Assembly: GCA_022828595.1 (NCBI GenBank)
Contig: JAKGHH010000002.1
Location: 86,334,076 to 86,398,075, forward strand
DNA: 64,000 nucleotides
Direction: 5' to 3'
From: Nelumbo lutea
Lineage: Eukaryota > Streptophyta > Magnoliopsida > Proteales > Nelumbonaceae
The stretch's first letter is position 1. Every line of letters begins with the position of its first letter. Positions 1 to 12,922 of the stretch are shown here, one piece after another. Position numbers and translations under genes: made by a program. The notes beneath the pieces were generated by a model. The model was not told the origin of the DNA, made no database searches, and was given only the letters and a program-made list of their open reading frames with translations.

Positions 1-2595
1 CAGGAACCTTATGCTGGTCCTAGCTTCAGAAAAAATAGACAAAGTGGCAAAGAATCCTGCCCCGGAGCATCCGGGAGACAGGGTTTCTGAGGCCCGAAGG
101 AGAGACTATCAGGAATGGGAGGAGAAAAACTCCCTAGCCCGGTGTTACATCATCGCTTCTTTGGACAACCCGATACAGAGGCAGTTCGATCAGATCGAAC
201 TTGTCAAGGACATATTGGACAGCCTGAAGATGATGTATGAAGAGCAGAATCGTTCTACTCAGCAAAAGGTCTTGAAGTAGTTCATGACCACTCAAATGTC
301 CAAGGGCCAACAAGTTCATGACCATTGTCTTCGGATGATGGGTTACATCAATGAACGGGAGGCTCTTGGATCCGGGATAGACCTCACAACCCAGATAGAT
401 GCTATCCTTAATTCTTTGCCTCCTTCATTTAATCCGTTCATCATGAACTATAACATGAACAAGCTGAATGTTAGCTTGCAAGAGCTCAGCAATATGTTGC
501 AAAGAGCTAAAGAATTGATTAAAAAGGATGAGCCTGTAGCTATGCTTGTTGAAGCTAGCAAAACGGGCAAGAGAAAGAGGAAGGCAAAGAAGCCTCAGAA
601 GAAAGCCACCAAGGGCAAAAGGTAGAAGAAAGACAAAGCATTAGATGCATGTCACTTCTACAAGAAGATCGGCCATTGGAAACGGAATTGTCCTGCCTAC
701 CTGGAATCCAGGAAAGGTAATTTCAAAACTTGTGTTATAGAAACCAATTTATTGGTAGCTTCTGCGTCCTGATGTATTGACTCCGGGGCTTCAACTCATG
801 CGTGTAACTCACTGCAGGGGTTCAAGGTAAGCAGAAGGCTGAGTGAAGAAGAAGTCACTCTCTACATGGGGACTGCTGCAACTATTGCAGCCGCGGCAAT
901 AGGAACCATGGAGTTAATTTTTAGAGAACGAAAAATTATACTCAAAGATTGTCTTTTTGTACAAAATTTAAGAAGAAATTTGATTTCTGTTTCAAAACTG
1001 TGTGCAGATGGTTATTCTGTCTTCTTTAGTAATACGATTACTATTAAAAGAAATAACAGATTCATCGCATACGGGGAACTAGAGAACGGTCTCTATGTTC
1101 TACATCCTTCTCTAGAAACTAACATAACCGAAACTACGTCGGCTGAAATCACCAAGAAAAGAGCCCGTGATACAATTAATCCCACGTGTCTGTGGCACTA
1201 CCGACTTAGCCACATCGGTGTTGACCGAATCACAAGGTTGGTAAAGGATGGTCCTTGGGATTTTCTAACTGTAGAAGATCTTCCCACTTGTGAGCCTTGC
1301 CTGCAAGGCAAGATGACGAAGCAGTCATTTAACGGTAAGTCTGAAAGATGTACAGGCACACTTGACCTAATACAAACTGATGTATGTGGTCCCCTGAGTG
1401 TTAGGACACGAAATCAACACGTGTATTTCATCACCTTCACAGATGATTTCTCACGATATGGTTACGTGTACCTAATGAGACACAAGTCTGAATCCTTTGA
1501 AAAGTTCAAAGAGTTTAGACAAGAGGTTGAGAAACAGTTGGGGAGAGAAATTAAAGCCCTTCGATCTGATCGAGGTGGTGAGTATCTCTCTGACGAGTTC
1601 AGGGACTACTTAAAGGACAATGGGATAGTATCACAATTAGCTCCTCTTGCTACACTACAACTTAACAGTGTTTCAAAGAGGAGGAATAGGACCTTATTGG
1701 ATATGGTCCGGTCACTTCTCATACACTCAGAGTTACCCACATCCTTTTGGGGTTACGCATTAGAGACTGCGATATACGTGTGCTAAATCGGGTTCCAACC
1801 AAATCGGTTCCGAACACTCCATATGAACTTTGGACTAGAAAGAAACCAAGTGTCAGACACTTGAAGATTTGGGGTTGTCCAGCACACGTTAAAAGAATGA
1901 GTGTGGACAAGTTGGAATCCAAGACCAGTCATTGCCTGTTTGTAGGCTACCCAAAAGGCTCTATAGGTTACCTTTTCTATGACCCAAGTGAGCAGAAAGT
2001 GTTCTACAGTCGAAATGCTCAGTTCCTGGAGACCGATTATATCCTGGACACCCATCGTCAGGAAATTGTTCTTGATGAGGAGAGCTCAGGAGCAGTGGGA
2101 GATATCCCACAAGTTCCAGGTAGTGACCAACCTAGAAGATCCACTCGGGTATCCATACCACTAATCCGTTATGGTTATGACCAGGATAGTTACCTGGTGG
2201 AAACCTTGACTAGTGAGGAGGATCCCGTGACTTACGCGGAAGCTATGTTGGACATAGATTCCCAGAAGTGGGTGGAGGCCATGAGAGCAGAGATGGACTC
2301 AATGAAGACCAATGGAGTCTGGACTTTAGTATATCCGCCCTCCGGGGTAAAAGCAATTGGTTGCAAATGGATTTACAAGAGGAAGAAGGGCCCCGATGGT
2401 AGGGTTGAGACCTTCAAAGCTCGTCTAGTGGTGAAAGGGTACACTCAGAAAGAGGGCATCGATTATGAGGAAACCTTTTCGCCTGTGGCCATGCTTAAAT
2501 CCATTAGGATCCTGCTAGCTGTAGCAGCATACCATGATTATGAGATTTGGCAAATGGATGTCAAAACTACATTCCTGAATGGAGATCTTACTGAA
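1..2595 (+). pseudogene. Copia1 gag-pol remnant, Ty1/copia, truncated at both ends
   Basis: A Ty1/copia polyprotein, order gag, protease, integrase, start of reverse transcriptase. The window opens about 30 codons into gag, judged from the same protein at 5064 and 56136. The zinc knuckle near 649-690 reads CHFY...GH...C, so its second Cys is Tyr. The protease motif DSGAST is near 779. Integrase shows the H-x4-H and CEPC zinc finger (1193-1310), then TDVCGP and RSDRGGEY, but the expected catalytic Glu in the SERRN motif is Lys (SKRRN). Stops lie at 278 (TAG), 623 (TAG) and 770 (TGA in place of the Trp before the protease Cys-Asp pair). A two-base insertion shifts the frame near 1784. Reverse transcriptase runs to FLNGDLTE and then passes directly into LTR sequence at about 2595. 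The YVDD part and RNase H are gone. It cannot encode a working element. Confidence 0.93.
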
Positions 2596-4240
2596 CCAGA
2601 TTTCCAGTATTGCCCTGGACCTTGGAGATTGATGGGAAAAATTGGAAAGTTACACCCGACCCCTATACTCGATTATGATACTGCACTAGGTGTCGGGTTG
2701 GGCTGTCTTTGATATACCAATCAGTGAGATCCTTAGCGGTGGTCAAAACCTGGGTATGTTGGGACAGTCTGAGAATTCATCTGAGTGGGTGATCATAGTG
2801 TCAGGATCAGCCCCTTTGTCGGACAAAGGTAATGATCGGGGATGCACTCTCACTGATGGAAACCAAGACTGCCGGCAGCCGATTTCAATCATTGAGATTT
2901 GTTTTGCAAAATATATTTTATATGAGATATAAAAGTATATATATATTATGGTTTCGAAATGTTTGCAAAAGGTTTTAATTCCCGGGATCCATACTTGAGA
3001 GAGTGCAACACTGTTCCTTGCAGTCGAGGGAGAGGTCCTCTCTTGTCGGGCAGTGTATGATCATTATGGGCTGAGAGGTTGAGTGTAAGGCCATTGAGGA
3101 TAATACCTGATGGGCTAATCTTGCATCTGCCCATAGTCCCTAGGTGTTACAAGGTGGTTTGGCCCACGGACCACTTAGGGTAAGTGTTGGGCCCATAGAG
3201 CCCATCTGATGTGTTTTTCAGGGGGTGCACTGCCCATAACAGTGTATTCGGCCAGGCCTTGTAACAAAAGCTGAGCTGAACCCATGTGGCTGATGTGTAG
3301 ATCAATGTTTGGGTCCCACGCCATACAAGGAAGCCCAACTGGGCAGCAGTTTGGAAGGCTTAATGAATACATAACCCTTAATGGGCCTTAAGCCCATTTT
3401 GAACTGGGCTAATTTGATTAGTCTTTAAGGGGTGAATTCTGAGATAAGATCAGCTGATAGGATTGGACCCACACCCTATCCACTTAGAGAGTCCAAGATC
3501 TAAATGAGATTTAGATTTGGAAACTTCCTAATTATATTAGGAGCTGGCTGATCTAATCTGCAGATAAGATAAGGATTATCCCTTATCTTAAAGGGACTTC
3601 TAATCCAGATATGATTTGGGTTAGCAACTCCTAATGGGATTAGGAGCTGATCCCTTTAAGTCTATAAAAGGAAGAGGGGGCGGCAGCCTTTAGATATCCA
3701 AGAGACTCACCAGCAACAGTCTTGTCTTTAGAGCTGAGATCACAGAAGAGAGAATTCTACACCCTACAAATACTCTCTAGCCACCTCCTTCCTGCAGCCG
3801 CCGCCTATTGCAGTTCGATCTCCACTCCTTGGGGTAAATCAAGATTGGATCTTGATTCCAATCTTTTGGAGAAAAGATTGGTAGGAGTTATATTCACAAG
3901 CCATCCAAGTGATTCTTGGGAAGAATCAAGTTCTTAGAGAGGACACTGTTGATTCTGCTCCACCTTGCACTGCGCCATCTTCAGTGGGAGCAGATATTGG
4001 TTTCTACCTTGGGCGTGAAAACCTCCATTGAGAGATACTATTTCTCTGTATCAGGTATTATCTCTCTCTCCTCCTTTTGGTTCAGATCTGGTTCAGTTTA
4101 TGGTTCAAGAATGATCATTGAAAATATGATTTTCTAAATAGGGAATTCGATTCCCAATTGAAGGGAAAAAAATTTTTGAAATTCGCCCCCTTTTATTCCA
4201 CAATCTTGGGCATCCATTTGATGGATTTCCTATCCCTTCA
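2596..4240 (+). repeat. Copia LTR lacking about its first 300 bp
   Basis: This matches the LTR copies at 8939-10860 and 57787-59746 in order along its length. It begins inside the LTR, at the stretch that in the copy at 21022 starts near 21318, and ends at CCCTTCA (4240), the family's right terminus. A TATA-like box TATAAAA lies at 3663. It serves either as the 3' LTR of Copia1 or the truncated 5' LTR of Copia2. The left boundary is a deletion breakpoint, not an LTR end. Confidence 0.85.
3663..3669 (+). promoter_or_regulatory. TATA box of a copia LTR
   Basis: TATAAAA followed by a purine-rich stretch, about 580 bp before the LTR right end. The equivalent in the LTR at 8939-10860 is TATAAATA at 10311. 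The position fits a U3/R promoter; the transcription start is inferred. Confidence 0.55.
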
Positions 4241-5063
4241 TTTATTTCATGCATGTGATGTATTGATGTGTGATGTGCTACGTACATGGACCATTAGTAC
4301 TTGGCCCATGATTATTTTGATAGTGGCTCTTTCACACACCATGGCTGAATGCACATCATTGCCTTGGTGTGCATAAGATTATTGGATGATGTTCCCATTT
4401 GGGGGGCTCAATTCAGCTTCCTCCCCAAGAGGAACCATGCGAAACCCTGGCCATTTAGGGCCCATTTATATCTAGCTTTAAGAAAGCCAGTGGGAGCCAC
4501 TTTGGCTTGACCTAAATAAAACTAGGGCGTAATATTTCGTTCCCTCCACTAAAATATGAGTTCATGTGATAAGGAGATTCATATGATGAAATGCACCATA
4601 AAATTGGGCTATCCATTTGCTGCTAGATTTGTTGGATTGTTTCATAAGATGATAGGGGCATCATAAACCGATATGGGAGGGGCCTATCCTAAAATAGAAG
4701 ACTCTCTCATGGTACATTGGCGTCCATGAATATGATGGGTAAGCACTCACTAGACAAAAAGATTGAACCTAAAATGGCAATGAACCTTGTTTGACAGAGG
4801 CCAAAGGGAAAACTCATGAGATGAGTGGATGCGATCCTTCATAGAAGGTGGTGGGGTTATGTAGATGAAATACTTGGCTCCATGCACCCTATGTGGTTTC
4901 CCACATTTTTGGAGACATAATTTGTAGTCTCCGTCACTAAGATAGGAGGGAAATCTCAAAGATGAATAAATAGAAATGGAACATAGATTAAAGGCCATGT
5001 CTATGTAGATAACATGAATCAAATTAGGTTGTGGACTAATATTTGCATTGCCTTTTATCAACA
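4241..5063 (+). other. Copia2 5' leader, shortened and without primer binding site
   Basis: Non-coding leader between the LTR end and the gag start. It is alignable by eye to the leaders at 56137-57786 (reverse strand) and about 61815-62595, for example around the shared ACCATGGCTGAATGCACATC at 4339. The homologous Copia4 leader is about 1650 bp and starts with the Met-tRNA-type site. Here about 800 bp next to the LTR, including that site, is missing, so priming of reverse transcription would fail. Confidence 0.75.
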
Positions 5064-8000
5064 ATGGCAAACAGACAATATGCCAAACTGTTGGACGACA
5101 ATAAGCTTAAGGGCCCAAATTATGCTGACTGGTATCGTAACCTTATGTTGGTTCTGATGTTCGAGAAATTGGACAATGTTGCTAAGAACCCTGCTCTGGA
5201 TCGTCCGGGTGATAGGGCTTCTGAGACCCGCAAGGGGGAATATAAAGAATGGGAAGAGAAAAACTCTCTTGCTCGGTGCTATATCATAGCCTCCTTAGAC
5301 AACCAGATACAACGACAATTCGATTAGATCGAAGTGTCCAAAGATATCTTGGATAGTCTAAGGACATTGTATGAGCAGTAGAATTGTTCTACTTGTCAGA
5401 AGGTCCTAAAGATGTTTATGACCGCACAAATGTCCAAGAACCAGCTAGTTCATGACCATTGTCTTAAGATGATGGGGTACATCGATGAACTGGAGGCTTT
5501 TGGATTTGGGGTAGATCATGTCACCAAAGTTGATGCCATCCTGAACTCTTTGCCTCCTTTCTTCAATCGGTTCATAATGAATTACAATATGAACTAGCTA
5601 AATGTTAACCTTCAGGAATTCAACAATATGTTGTAGAGTGCCGAAGAACTGATAAAGAAGGATGAGCCCATTGCCATGCTTGCTGAACATGGAAAATTGG
5701 ACATGAAGAAGAGGAAGGCAAAGAAGAAACCTCAAAAGAAAACTAGCAAGCCTAAAATGCAGAAAAAGGACAAGGCATCAAATGCCTGCCACTTTTGTAA
5801 GCAGATCGACCATTGGAAGAGGAATTGTCCTTAGTACCTGGAGACCAAGAAACAAGGTATATTCAAATCCTCTGTTATAGAGACTAATATGTTGGTCACT
5901 TTTGCTTCCTGGTGTATTGACTCTAAGGCTTCTACTCATGCATGTAATACATTTCAGGGGTTCAAGACAAGTAGAAGACTGAGTGATGGTGAAGTGATTC
6001 TTTACTTGGGGACTTCTGCAAGTGCTGCAACTACATCCATAGGAACTGTTGAATTGTATTTCAGAGAAGGAATAATTACATTAAAAGATTATCTTTATGC
6101 ACCCAATTTGAGAAAAAAATTGATTTTTGTTTCAAAACTGTGTGTGGATGATTATTCTATTCTCTTTAGTATTGTGATTACTATCAAAAGGAATAAAAAA
6201 TTCCTTGCATATGGAGAACTTGAGAATAGTTTCTATGCTCTCCATCCTTCTCTGGAAACAAATATAATTGAAACTACGTCGTAAAATAATCCCAAGAAAA
6301 GAACCCGTGATACAATTAATCCCACGTGCCTGTGGCATTACCGACATGGCCACATTGACATAAATCTTATCACAAGGTTGGTAAAGGATGGTCCTTTGGA
6401 TTTTCTAATTGTAGAAGATCTCCCAACCTGTGAACCTTGCCTTCAGGGTAAGGTGACGAAATGACCATTTAACGGTAAGCCTAAAATATCAACAAACACG
6501 CTTGACCTTATACATACTGATGTATGTGGTCCCATGAATGTTAGGACACATAGCCAGCATGTTTATTTCATAACATTTACTGATGATCACTCTCGGTATG
6601 GTTAGGTGTACCTAATGGGACACAAGTCTGAATCCTTTGAAAATTTTAAAGAGTTCGAGCAAGAGGTTGAGAAACAGTTGGGGAGACACATTAAGGCCCT
6701 TCGATCAGATCGATGCGAATATCTCTCTAGTGAATTCAGGGACTCCTTAAAGGAAAGTGGGATAGTATCACAACTAGCTCCTCTTGCTACACCACAGTTA
6801 AACAGTGTGTCAGAGAGGAGGAACCAAACTTTATTAGATATGGTTCGATCACTTCTTGTACACTCGAAATTACCCACATCCTTTTGGGATTACGCATTGG
6901 AGACTGTGATATACGTACTGAACCGAGTTCTAACCAAATATGTTCTGAAGACTCATTATGAGCTTTGGACCAATAAGAAACCAAGTGTAAGACACTTGAA
7001 GATTTGGGGTTGTCTAGCACATGTTAAAAGAACAAGTGCTGACAAATTGGAATCTAAAACCAGTCGTTGCCTATTTGTAGGTTACTCAAAAGGCTCTGTA
7101 GGGTATTTATTCTATGACCCAAGAGAGCAGAAGGTGTTTTGTAGTCGAAATGCCCATTTCTTGGAGGAAGATTACATCCTGAACAATCATCATTAGGAAG
7201 TTATTCTTGATGAGGAGAGCCCCGGAATAGCGGGAGATATCTCACAAGCTCCAGTTAAAAACCAACCTAGGAGATCTACCCAGGCATCTAGGCCTCCAGT
7301 TCGTTACGACTATGACCGAGAAAGTTACTTGGTGGAAGCCACGACTAGTGAGGAGGATCCCATGACTTATATGGAAGCTATGTTGGACATAGATTCCTTA
7401 AAGTGGGTAGATGCCATGAGAGTTAAGATGGAATCATTGGAGACCAATGGAGTCTGGACTCTGGTAGATCCGCCCCCTAGGGTAAAAGCAATTTGTTTCA
7501 AATGGATCTATAAGAGGAAGAAGGGCTCCGATGGTAAGGTTGAGACCTACAAGGCTCGTCTTGTGGCGAAAGGGTACAGTCAGAAAGAAGGAATCTTATC
7601 AGGAAACCTTTTCATCCATGGCCATGCTTAATCCATCAGGATCCTGCTAGCTGTAGCAGCATACCATGATAGATTTGGCAAATGGATGTCAAAATTGTGT
7701 TCCTGAATGGAGATCTTACTGAAGATATCTATATGCAACAACCGCAAGGTTTCATAGCTGTAGGTCAGGAACACATGGTATGTAAACTTAATCGATTCAT
7801 ATATGGACTTAAGCAAGCTTCTAAGAGCTGGAACATTTGGTTTGACTCTACTGTCAAATAGTTTGACTTTGAGCAGAATCCAGATGAGCCATGTGTTTAC
7901 AGGAAGACTAGTGGGGATAAGGTTACGTTCTTGGTTCTGTATATAGATGACATTCTACTCATTGAGAATGATGTAAGAATGTTGACTATGGTGAAGTATG

Positions 8001-8925
8001 GCTTTTGCAACAATTCTCCATGAAAGATCTTGGAGAAGCCTCTTATATCTTGGGACTTCGAATCAATAGAGATAGATCAAAGAGGATAATAGGATTATCC
8101 CAATCTACTTATATTGACAAGGTAGTCAAGAGATATAGTATGGAAAACTCCAAGAAAGGAAGTGTTCATTTTAGGCATGGTGTCACTCTCTCCAAGGGTA
8201 TGTCTCCTAAGACACCTGAGGAGATTGAGGGCATGAAGGAAGTTCCCTATGCCTCTACTGTAGGGAGCATCATGTATGCCATGTTGTGCACTTGGCTAGA
8301 CATTGCTCAGGCCGTGAGTGCGGTAAGTAGATACGAATTTAACCCAGGACAAGAGCATTGGACCACTATGAAAAACATATTGAAATACATTTGAAGGACA
8401 AAAGAATTTTGTTTAGTATTTAATGGTAGTTCACTACAGATCCTTGGGTATACCGATGCCAATTTCTAGTCAGACCTAGATGATAGAAAGTCTACACCTG
8501 GATATATCTTTACGGTGGGGTCTTGTGTAGTAAGTTGGAAAAGCAGCAAACAAGGGTCCACTGTAGATTCCACAACCGATGCCGAGTACATTGCCGCAAG
8601 TGAAGCTGCCAAAGAAGCCGTATGGATGAAGAAATTCATCTAGGAGTTAGGAGTAGTTCCATCCAGCACATCATCTATTCCATTGTTGTGTGACAACACT
8701 AGAGCCATTGCTCAGGCTAAGGAGCCATGAGCCCACTCGAAATCAAAGCACATCAAGAGGAAGTACCATGTACTACAGGAGATAGTTGGAAGAGGGGACG
8801 CCTTGATTCAGAAAGTAGCATCAGCGTAAAGTGTAGCAAAACCTTTGACAAAGCTACTAACACAAAAAGTGTTTAAGAAACACGTGGGAAGTATGGGTCT
8901 TCAGCTTATACCCAATTGGACCTAA
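5064..8925 (+). pseudogene. Copia2 gag-pol, full-length but degenerate
   Basis: Complete gene order of a Ty1/copia polyprotein. The start is the ATG at 5064 (MANRQYAKLL), shared with the other copies; an upstream in-frame ATG at 5043 lies in the leader. Domains: gag (5064-5860), zinc knuckle CHFC...DH...C near 5790, where the usual Gly is Asp, protease DSKAST near 5920, where Gly is Lys, integrase (about 6330-6930), reverse transcriptase (about 7340-8100) with YIDD near 7945, RNase H (about 8420-8820), and an end at TAA 8923-8925. Integrase keeps the SERRN Glu, but the second Asp motif is shortened (RSDRCEY). Stops include TAG at about 5325, 5380, 5597 and 5835, TAA at 6284 and TAG at 6603. 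Frameshifts lie near 7590-7680 and 8000. It is inactive and clearly older than Copia4. Confidence 0.92.
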
Positions 8926-8938
8926 GTGCAAGTGGAGC

Positions 8939-10860
8939 CGTTAGATAGTGTATGCCCTTAGCTCCAATCGACATGATGTACATTATGACATTTATTGTAA
9001 ATGAATAAATGACATATTTGATTTATGTTATTATGGTGTGTTTCTGTGTAATACCCTTAAATTGGACACACATGAGGCTCATGTTAGTTTAGAATCTTTA
9101 CAGTCATTAGATAGATATGGGGAGATTTATCCTGCCAAGGCTAACACTGATGTGCCACCAAGTTGGTTGGGGTGGCTTGTCTCAGCTGCCAGGATTGAGA
9201 CCTGAGGTACATGTAGTGTGAGTTTTCTTGAAACCCTGAACTAGACCAAAATTCTATTATGGCCCTAGACCTTGGAGATAGATGGGAAAAACTTGAATGT
9301 TACACCTGACCCCTAGACTCGATTATGATACTGCACTAGGTGTCGGATTGGGCTGTCTTTGATATGCAAAACAATGATATCCTTAAGGGGGGTCAAAACC
9401 TGAGTATGTTGGGACAGTCCGAGAATTCATCTGAGTGGGTGATCATAGTGACAGGATCCAGCCCCATTGTCGGGCAAAGTGAATGATCGGGGATGCACTC
9501 TCTCTGATGGAAACCTAAATTGCCGACAGTTGATTTCAACCGTTGAAATTTGTTTTTGCAAAATAAATTTATATAGAGATATACCTATATATATATTATG
9601 GTTTCAAAATGTTTGCAAAAGTTTTTAATTCCCAGGATCCATGTGGGTAGAGAGTGCAGCATTGCACCTTGCATCTGAGGGAGAGGTCCTTTCTTGTCGG
9701 GTAGTGTTTGATCATTATGGGCTGAGAGGTTAAGTGTAAGACCATTCAGGATGATACCTGATGGGCTAATATAGCATTTGCTCACAGTCCTTGGGCTTTC
9801 ATAAGATGGCTGGACCCAAGGACCATTTAGTATAAATTTTGGGCCCATTAAGAGCCCATGGTGATGGACTCATTGGTTCACTGCATTCAGTAGTGAATTT
9901 GGCCAGGCCTTGTAACAGAGGCTAGACTGAACACATGTGGCTGATGTGTAGATCAATGATAGGGACCCACACCACACAAAGAGAGCCATGCTAGCCAACA
10001 TTAAAGTGGAAGTGAGCCTGAAAGCTTAATGGCCTAAAAGCCCATTTCGAACTAGGGTTAATTAAATTAATTAAATAGGGGATTTGGGATTTGGATCAGC
10101 AGATAAGATAAGGGATTATCCTTATCCACTTAAAGAGTCCAGATCCAAATAAAGATTTGGATCAAATGAACTCCTAATTTGATTAGGAAGGCTGATCTTT
10201 ATTTGTAGATAAGATAGGGGATTATCCTTAGCACTTAAAGAGTCCCAATCCAAATAAAAGATTTGGATCAAGAAACTCCTAATGAGATTAGAAAATTTTA
10301 TCTTTAATTCTATAAATAAGAGAGCAGGGCAAACTTTCAAATCACACTCATTGAATACAGAGAGAAGACAACACAGTTAGACTGATCTTGCCTTCTACTA
10401 TTTTTCTTCCTACACCCTACCTTGTTTGATCTCCAGTTCTTGGATTGGATCAAGATTCGATCTTGATATTGTTTCTTGCTAGAAGAAACAATTTAGAAGC
10501 TGTGCTCACTGTCCCATTTGATTCTTGCTGAAGAATCACTAGTTCTTGGTGAATAACTACCTGCTAATCCTGCCTCATCCTAAGCTGTGTCATCTTTAGT
10601 GGAGGGAGAATTTGGTACACTCTTTGGTTTTGAACACCTACATTGGGAGGAGCATTCTTGCATGGATTCCGTATCAGGTATACCCTCCCTTAATTTGGTT
10701 TCAGATCTGGTTTGTTTTGGTTACAAGAATGAACCTTGGAAATGCAGTTTTCTAAAATGGGAATAGGATTCCTAGATGGGAGTAATGATTTTTTTTTTAA
10801 ATTTTGCCCAATCTTCCTGCAGGGTTCGACCATCCATTTGATGGATCTCCCATCCCTTCA
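8939..10860 (+). repeat. 3' LTR of Copia2
   Basis: It begins about 13 bp after the pol stop with a mutated version of the family start (CGTTAGATAG here; TGTTAGACAG in the copies at 21022 and 57787-59746) and ends at CCCTTCA (10860). Length is about 1.92 kb, the same class as the 1960-bp copy at 57787. TATAAATA at 10311 is the likely promoter box. Sequence after 10860 is unrelated, so this is the right edge of the insertion. The left-side target duplication cannot be checked because the 5' LTR is damaged. Confidence 0.88.
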
Positions 10861-10927
10861 AGGCCTTTGTTTTTGGGCTACTAGCACCACTACGAAGGCG
10901 AGCTTCTCTATGTCTAGATAGCTTGTC

Positions 10928-11573
10928 TCAGTAGCATGAAGAACGGCAATCTACTTCTCTTAGGAGACTTGCTTCTCCTTTTGGTCTTGTTGCTACTTGT
11001 TTCTTCTTCTGCTCGCTTTCTCTTCCAATCTGCTTAGACTTTAACCCAATGACTTCTTCTACTTTCATGAACTGATTTGCCACAATGAGGAACTTTTCCA
11101 TAGTTGCTGGTGGGTTCAACTCCATTTCCCAACACAGTTTGGGATGGCATACACCATTTTTTCTGCTGTCAATTGTATGGCTGGGTCCAAATCTGGAATC
11201 TATAGGCGTTCCATATTCCTACAGTGTCTCATTCAATTTCTGGACTACATTGAGTAGGCAGGTTGTAGACTTTGAGTGCCTTCTACTGATGGCGAATTGG
11301 CTGGTGAACATATTGGCGAACAAAACTGAACTTGTTTTCCCAAGATTTGAGTTGCTCGCTCATTCCCTTCATGCAATGCACCAGGTCATAGAACTGGCAC
11401 GCATCAATTGCCACAGAAGCCGTTGCGGGCTCTACTGTAGGAGGAGGTGCATTCACATTTTCTGGTATGGGAACAGGGTGTAGAGGAACGTCGATTTGTC
11501 CAATAGTAATGGTGGGGATTTGTCCATTATCATTGTTGTTGTTACTGGCTAGTTGATTGCTTGAGGATGCCAC
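10928..11573 (-). pseudogene. Gypsy-type gag C-terminal remnant
   Basis: Read on the minus strand, this holds fragments that resemble the C-terminal part of Ty3/gypsy retrotransposon gag: a 'SQFAISRR...STTCLLNV.QKLNETL' stretch, then 'NPPATMEKFLIVANQFMKVEEVI', followed by a basic run of Lys/Arg. Upstream (11283-11573) is an open frame starting MASSSNQLAS, rich in Asn and Pro, with 'CQFYDLVHCMKGMSEQL'. Frameshifts and stops separate the parts. No zinc knuckle, protease or reverse transcriptase follows. It differs from the gag of Gypsy1-3, so it represents another lineage. The family-level call is from pattern recognition of gag wording, not from a search. Confidence 0.55.
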
Positions 11574-12922
11574 TTCTTAACCTGTAAAGACAGTAATAGA
11601 GAACTTAGCTTTTATAGCGTGTTCCCAGAGATGGTTCCCATTGATGATGTACGATTTGGCAGCTCCCCTGTTGGCTTATGACTTTGAAGTTGAGCTAGAG
11701 ATATCCTGCTGGAAGGTGGCTTGGATGTCGAGCGGATTAGGCAGAACCAGGAGTTTGTTTGGGTGTCGAGCTAGGTACATAGGTGAATTGTGTAGCTCTT
11801 TAGAGAGACCTACAAGGAATTAGTGTCAAAGGACCCGGGGTTGCTTACCCGGTGTGGTCGCTCCAATGCTTAAGTCAATACTCTTTGTGTGCAAGCTGAA
11901 TTATTGTATGCTTGTAAGCTATTGAGCCAATAATCGCGCGTAGACCTGTTCACGGGCCAGGCTTTGGGCCCAACTTTGCACTGCCTCGGGCTCGGGTTTT
12001 GGGCCAGGCCCATTAGAATTTTGACAAAAGGCAAGCCGAAGCCCGATCCATGAACAAGTCTAATCACACATACTTTCTCTCCCATGTAAGGTTGGAGGTG
12101 AGGCCTATCTATAAGCATTGCTTGGTGTGGGCTTTACACATTGCATTCGAGATCTCCAGAAGGTCATGCCTGACCGGTCTAAAATCCTCAGAGGTAGCCG
12201 TGCATGTAGACTAGTCTTGAGCCTTGTTTGGTTTCCTCCAAAACATTCGGTGCAGGGTCCAACTTTTGATAAGCCCAAGTGATGGGATGCACATGCAGAA
12301 TGGGTCAGCGAGCACGTCTCGCAGGTCACCACCTAGACCTCAATCAGGTTGGCAAGCCCTCGAAGGAGGTCACTCCTCATGTCGAGGTCACTTCAGCTAG
12401 TGATGAGGTGCCACTGGTCTGCCCTGGATGGGGAGTTACAAGCTGCCCTAAATTGTGGATGAGGTCACCAGCTAGGTTTTCACCAGGTCGACGACAGAGG
12501 CAGTTCACAAGGTTGACGGTAGAGGCAGGACGCCAAGTCGGGCTCTATCATTTTGGTTAAGACAAGTCATCGCCTATGTGGTGTTGGGGTGTCATCCAGC
12601 TATTCTGAGATGCCATGTGTCATGATGTAACTAGAGGGCCAATTCCACCCTCATCAATTGGCCCCCACTCCCAAGTTGAGATCACTCGGCGACGGGAGTA
12701 GCTTGTTTATTTGACCAAGAGTGACTAATTTGATGAGCTTGTAGCCGTTGGTGTAATTCTAGTTTTGCTCCCTAGGTTGGAAGAGTCTAAGTGTTGAGTG
12801 CAGCCTTACGCAGGATCTCACCATCTTGATTATCGGGGCACAAGGGAGAATTCATCCGCTCAAGGAGAGGCGAAGCAAGCACTCTAAGGACATCTACCGT
12901 ACCAAGGATGCAGCCATTAAGA
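11574..12922. other. Unassigned intergenic/relic sequence
   Basis: No convincing gene. It contains the small palindromic repeat at 11941-12062. The stretch 12100-12780 is richer in GC than its surroundings and has repeated GAGGTCAC/AGGTCACC words (12310-12480). I could not relate it to any other part of the window. Short open frames here have no recognisable domains. Confidence 0.5.
11941..12062. repeat. MITE-like 122-bp element with imperfect terminal inverted repeats
   Basis: The left end TAGACCTGTTCACGG and the right end, read in reverse complement, TAGACTTGTTCATGG agree at 13 of 15 positions. The inside is rich in GGGCC/GGCCC words (GGGCCAGGC, GGGCCCAA, GGGCCAGGCCC). There is no coding capacity. 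A TA at both ends could be the target duplication of a Tc1/mariner-like MITE, but this is inference. Confidence 0.45.

Noticed and set aside
3722..4137. Possible small genes downstream of the LTR TATA box
   Set aside because: The frames are not conserved between the LTR copies at 3722, 10380 and 58200 (reversed); they look like R/U5 sequence open by chance.
12279..12560. 93-codon frame in a GC-richer stretch as a host gene
   Set aside because: No recognisable domain, no splice-consistent neighbours, and repeated GAGGTCAC words suggest repeat DNA. Left as unassigned.
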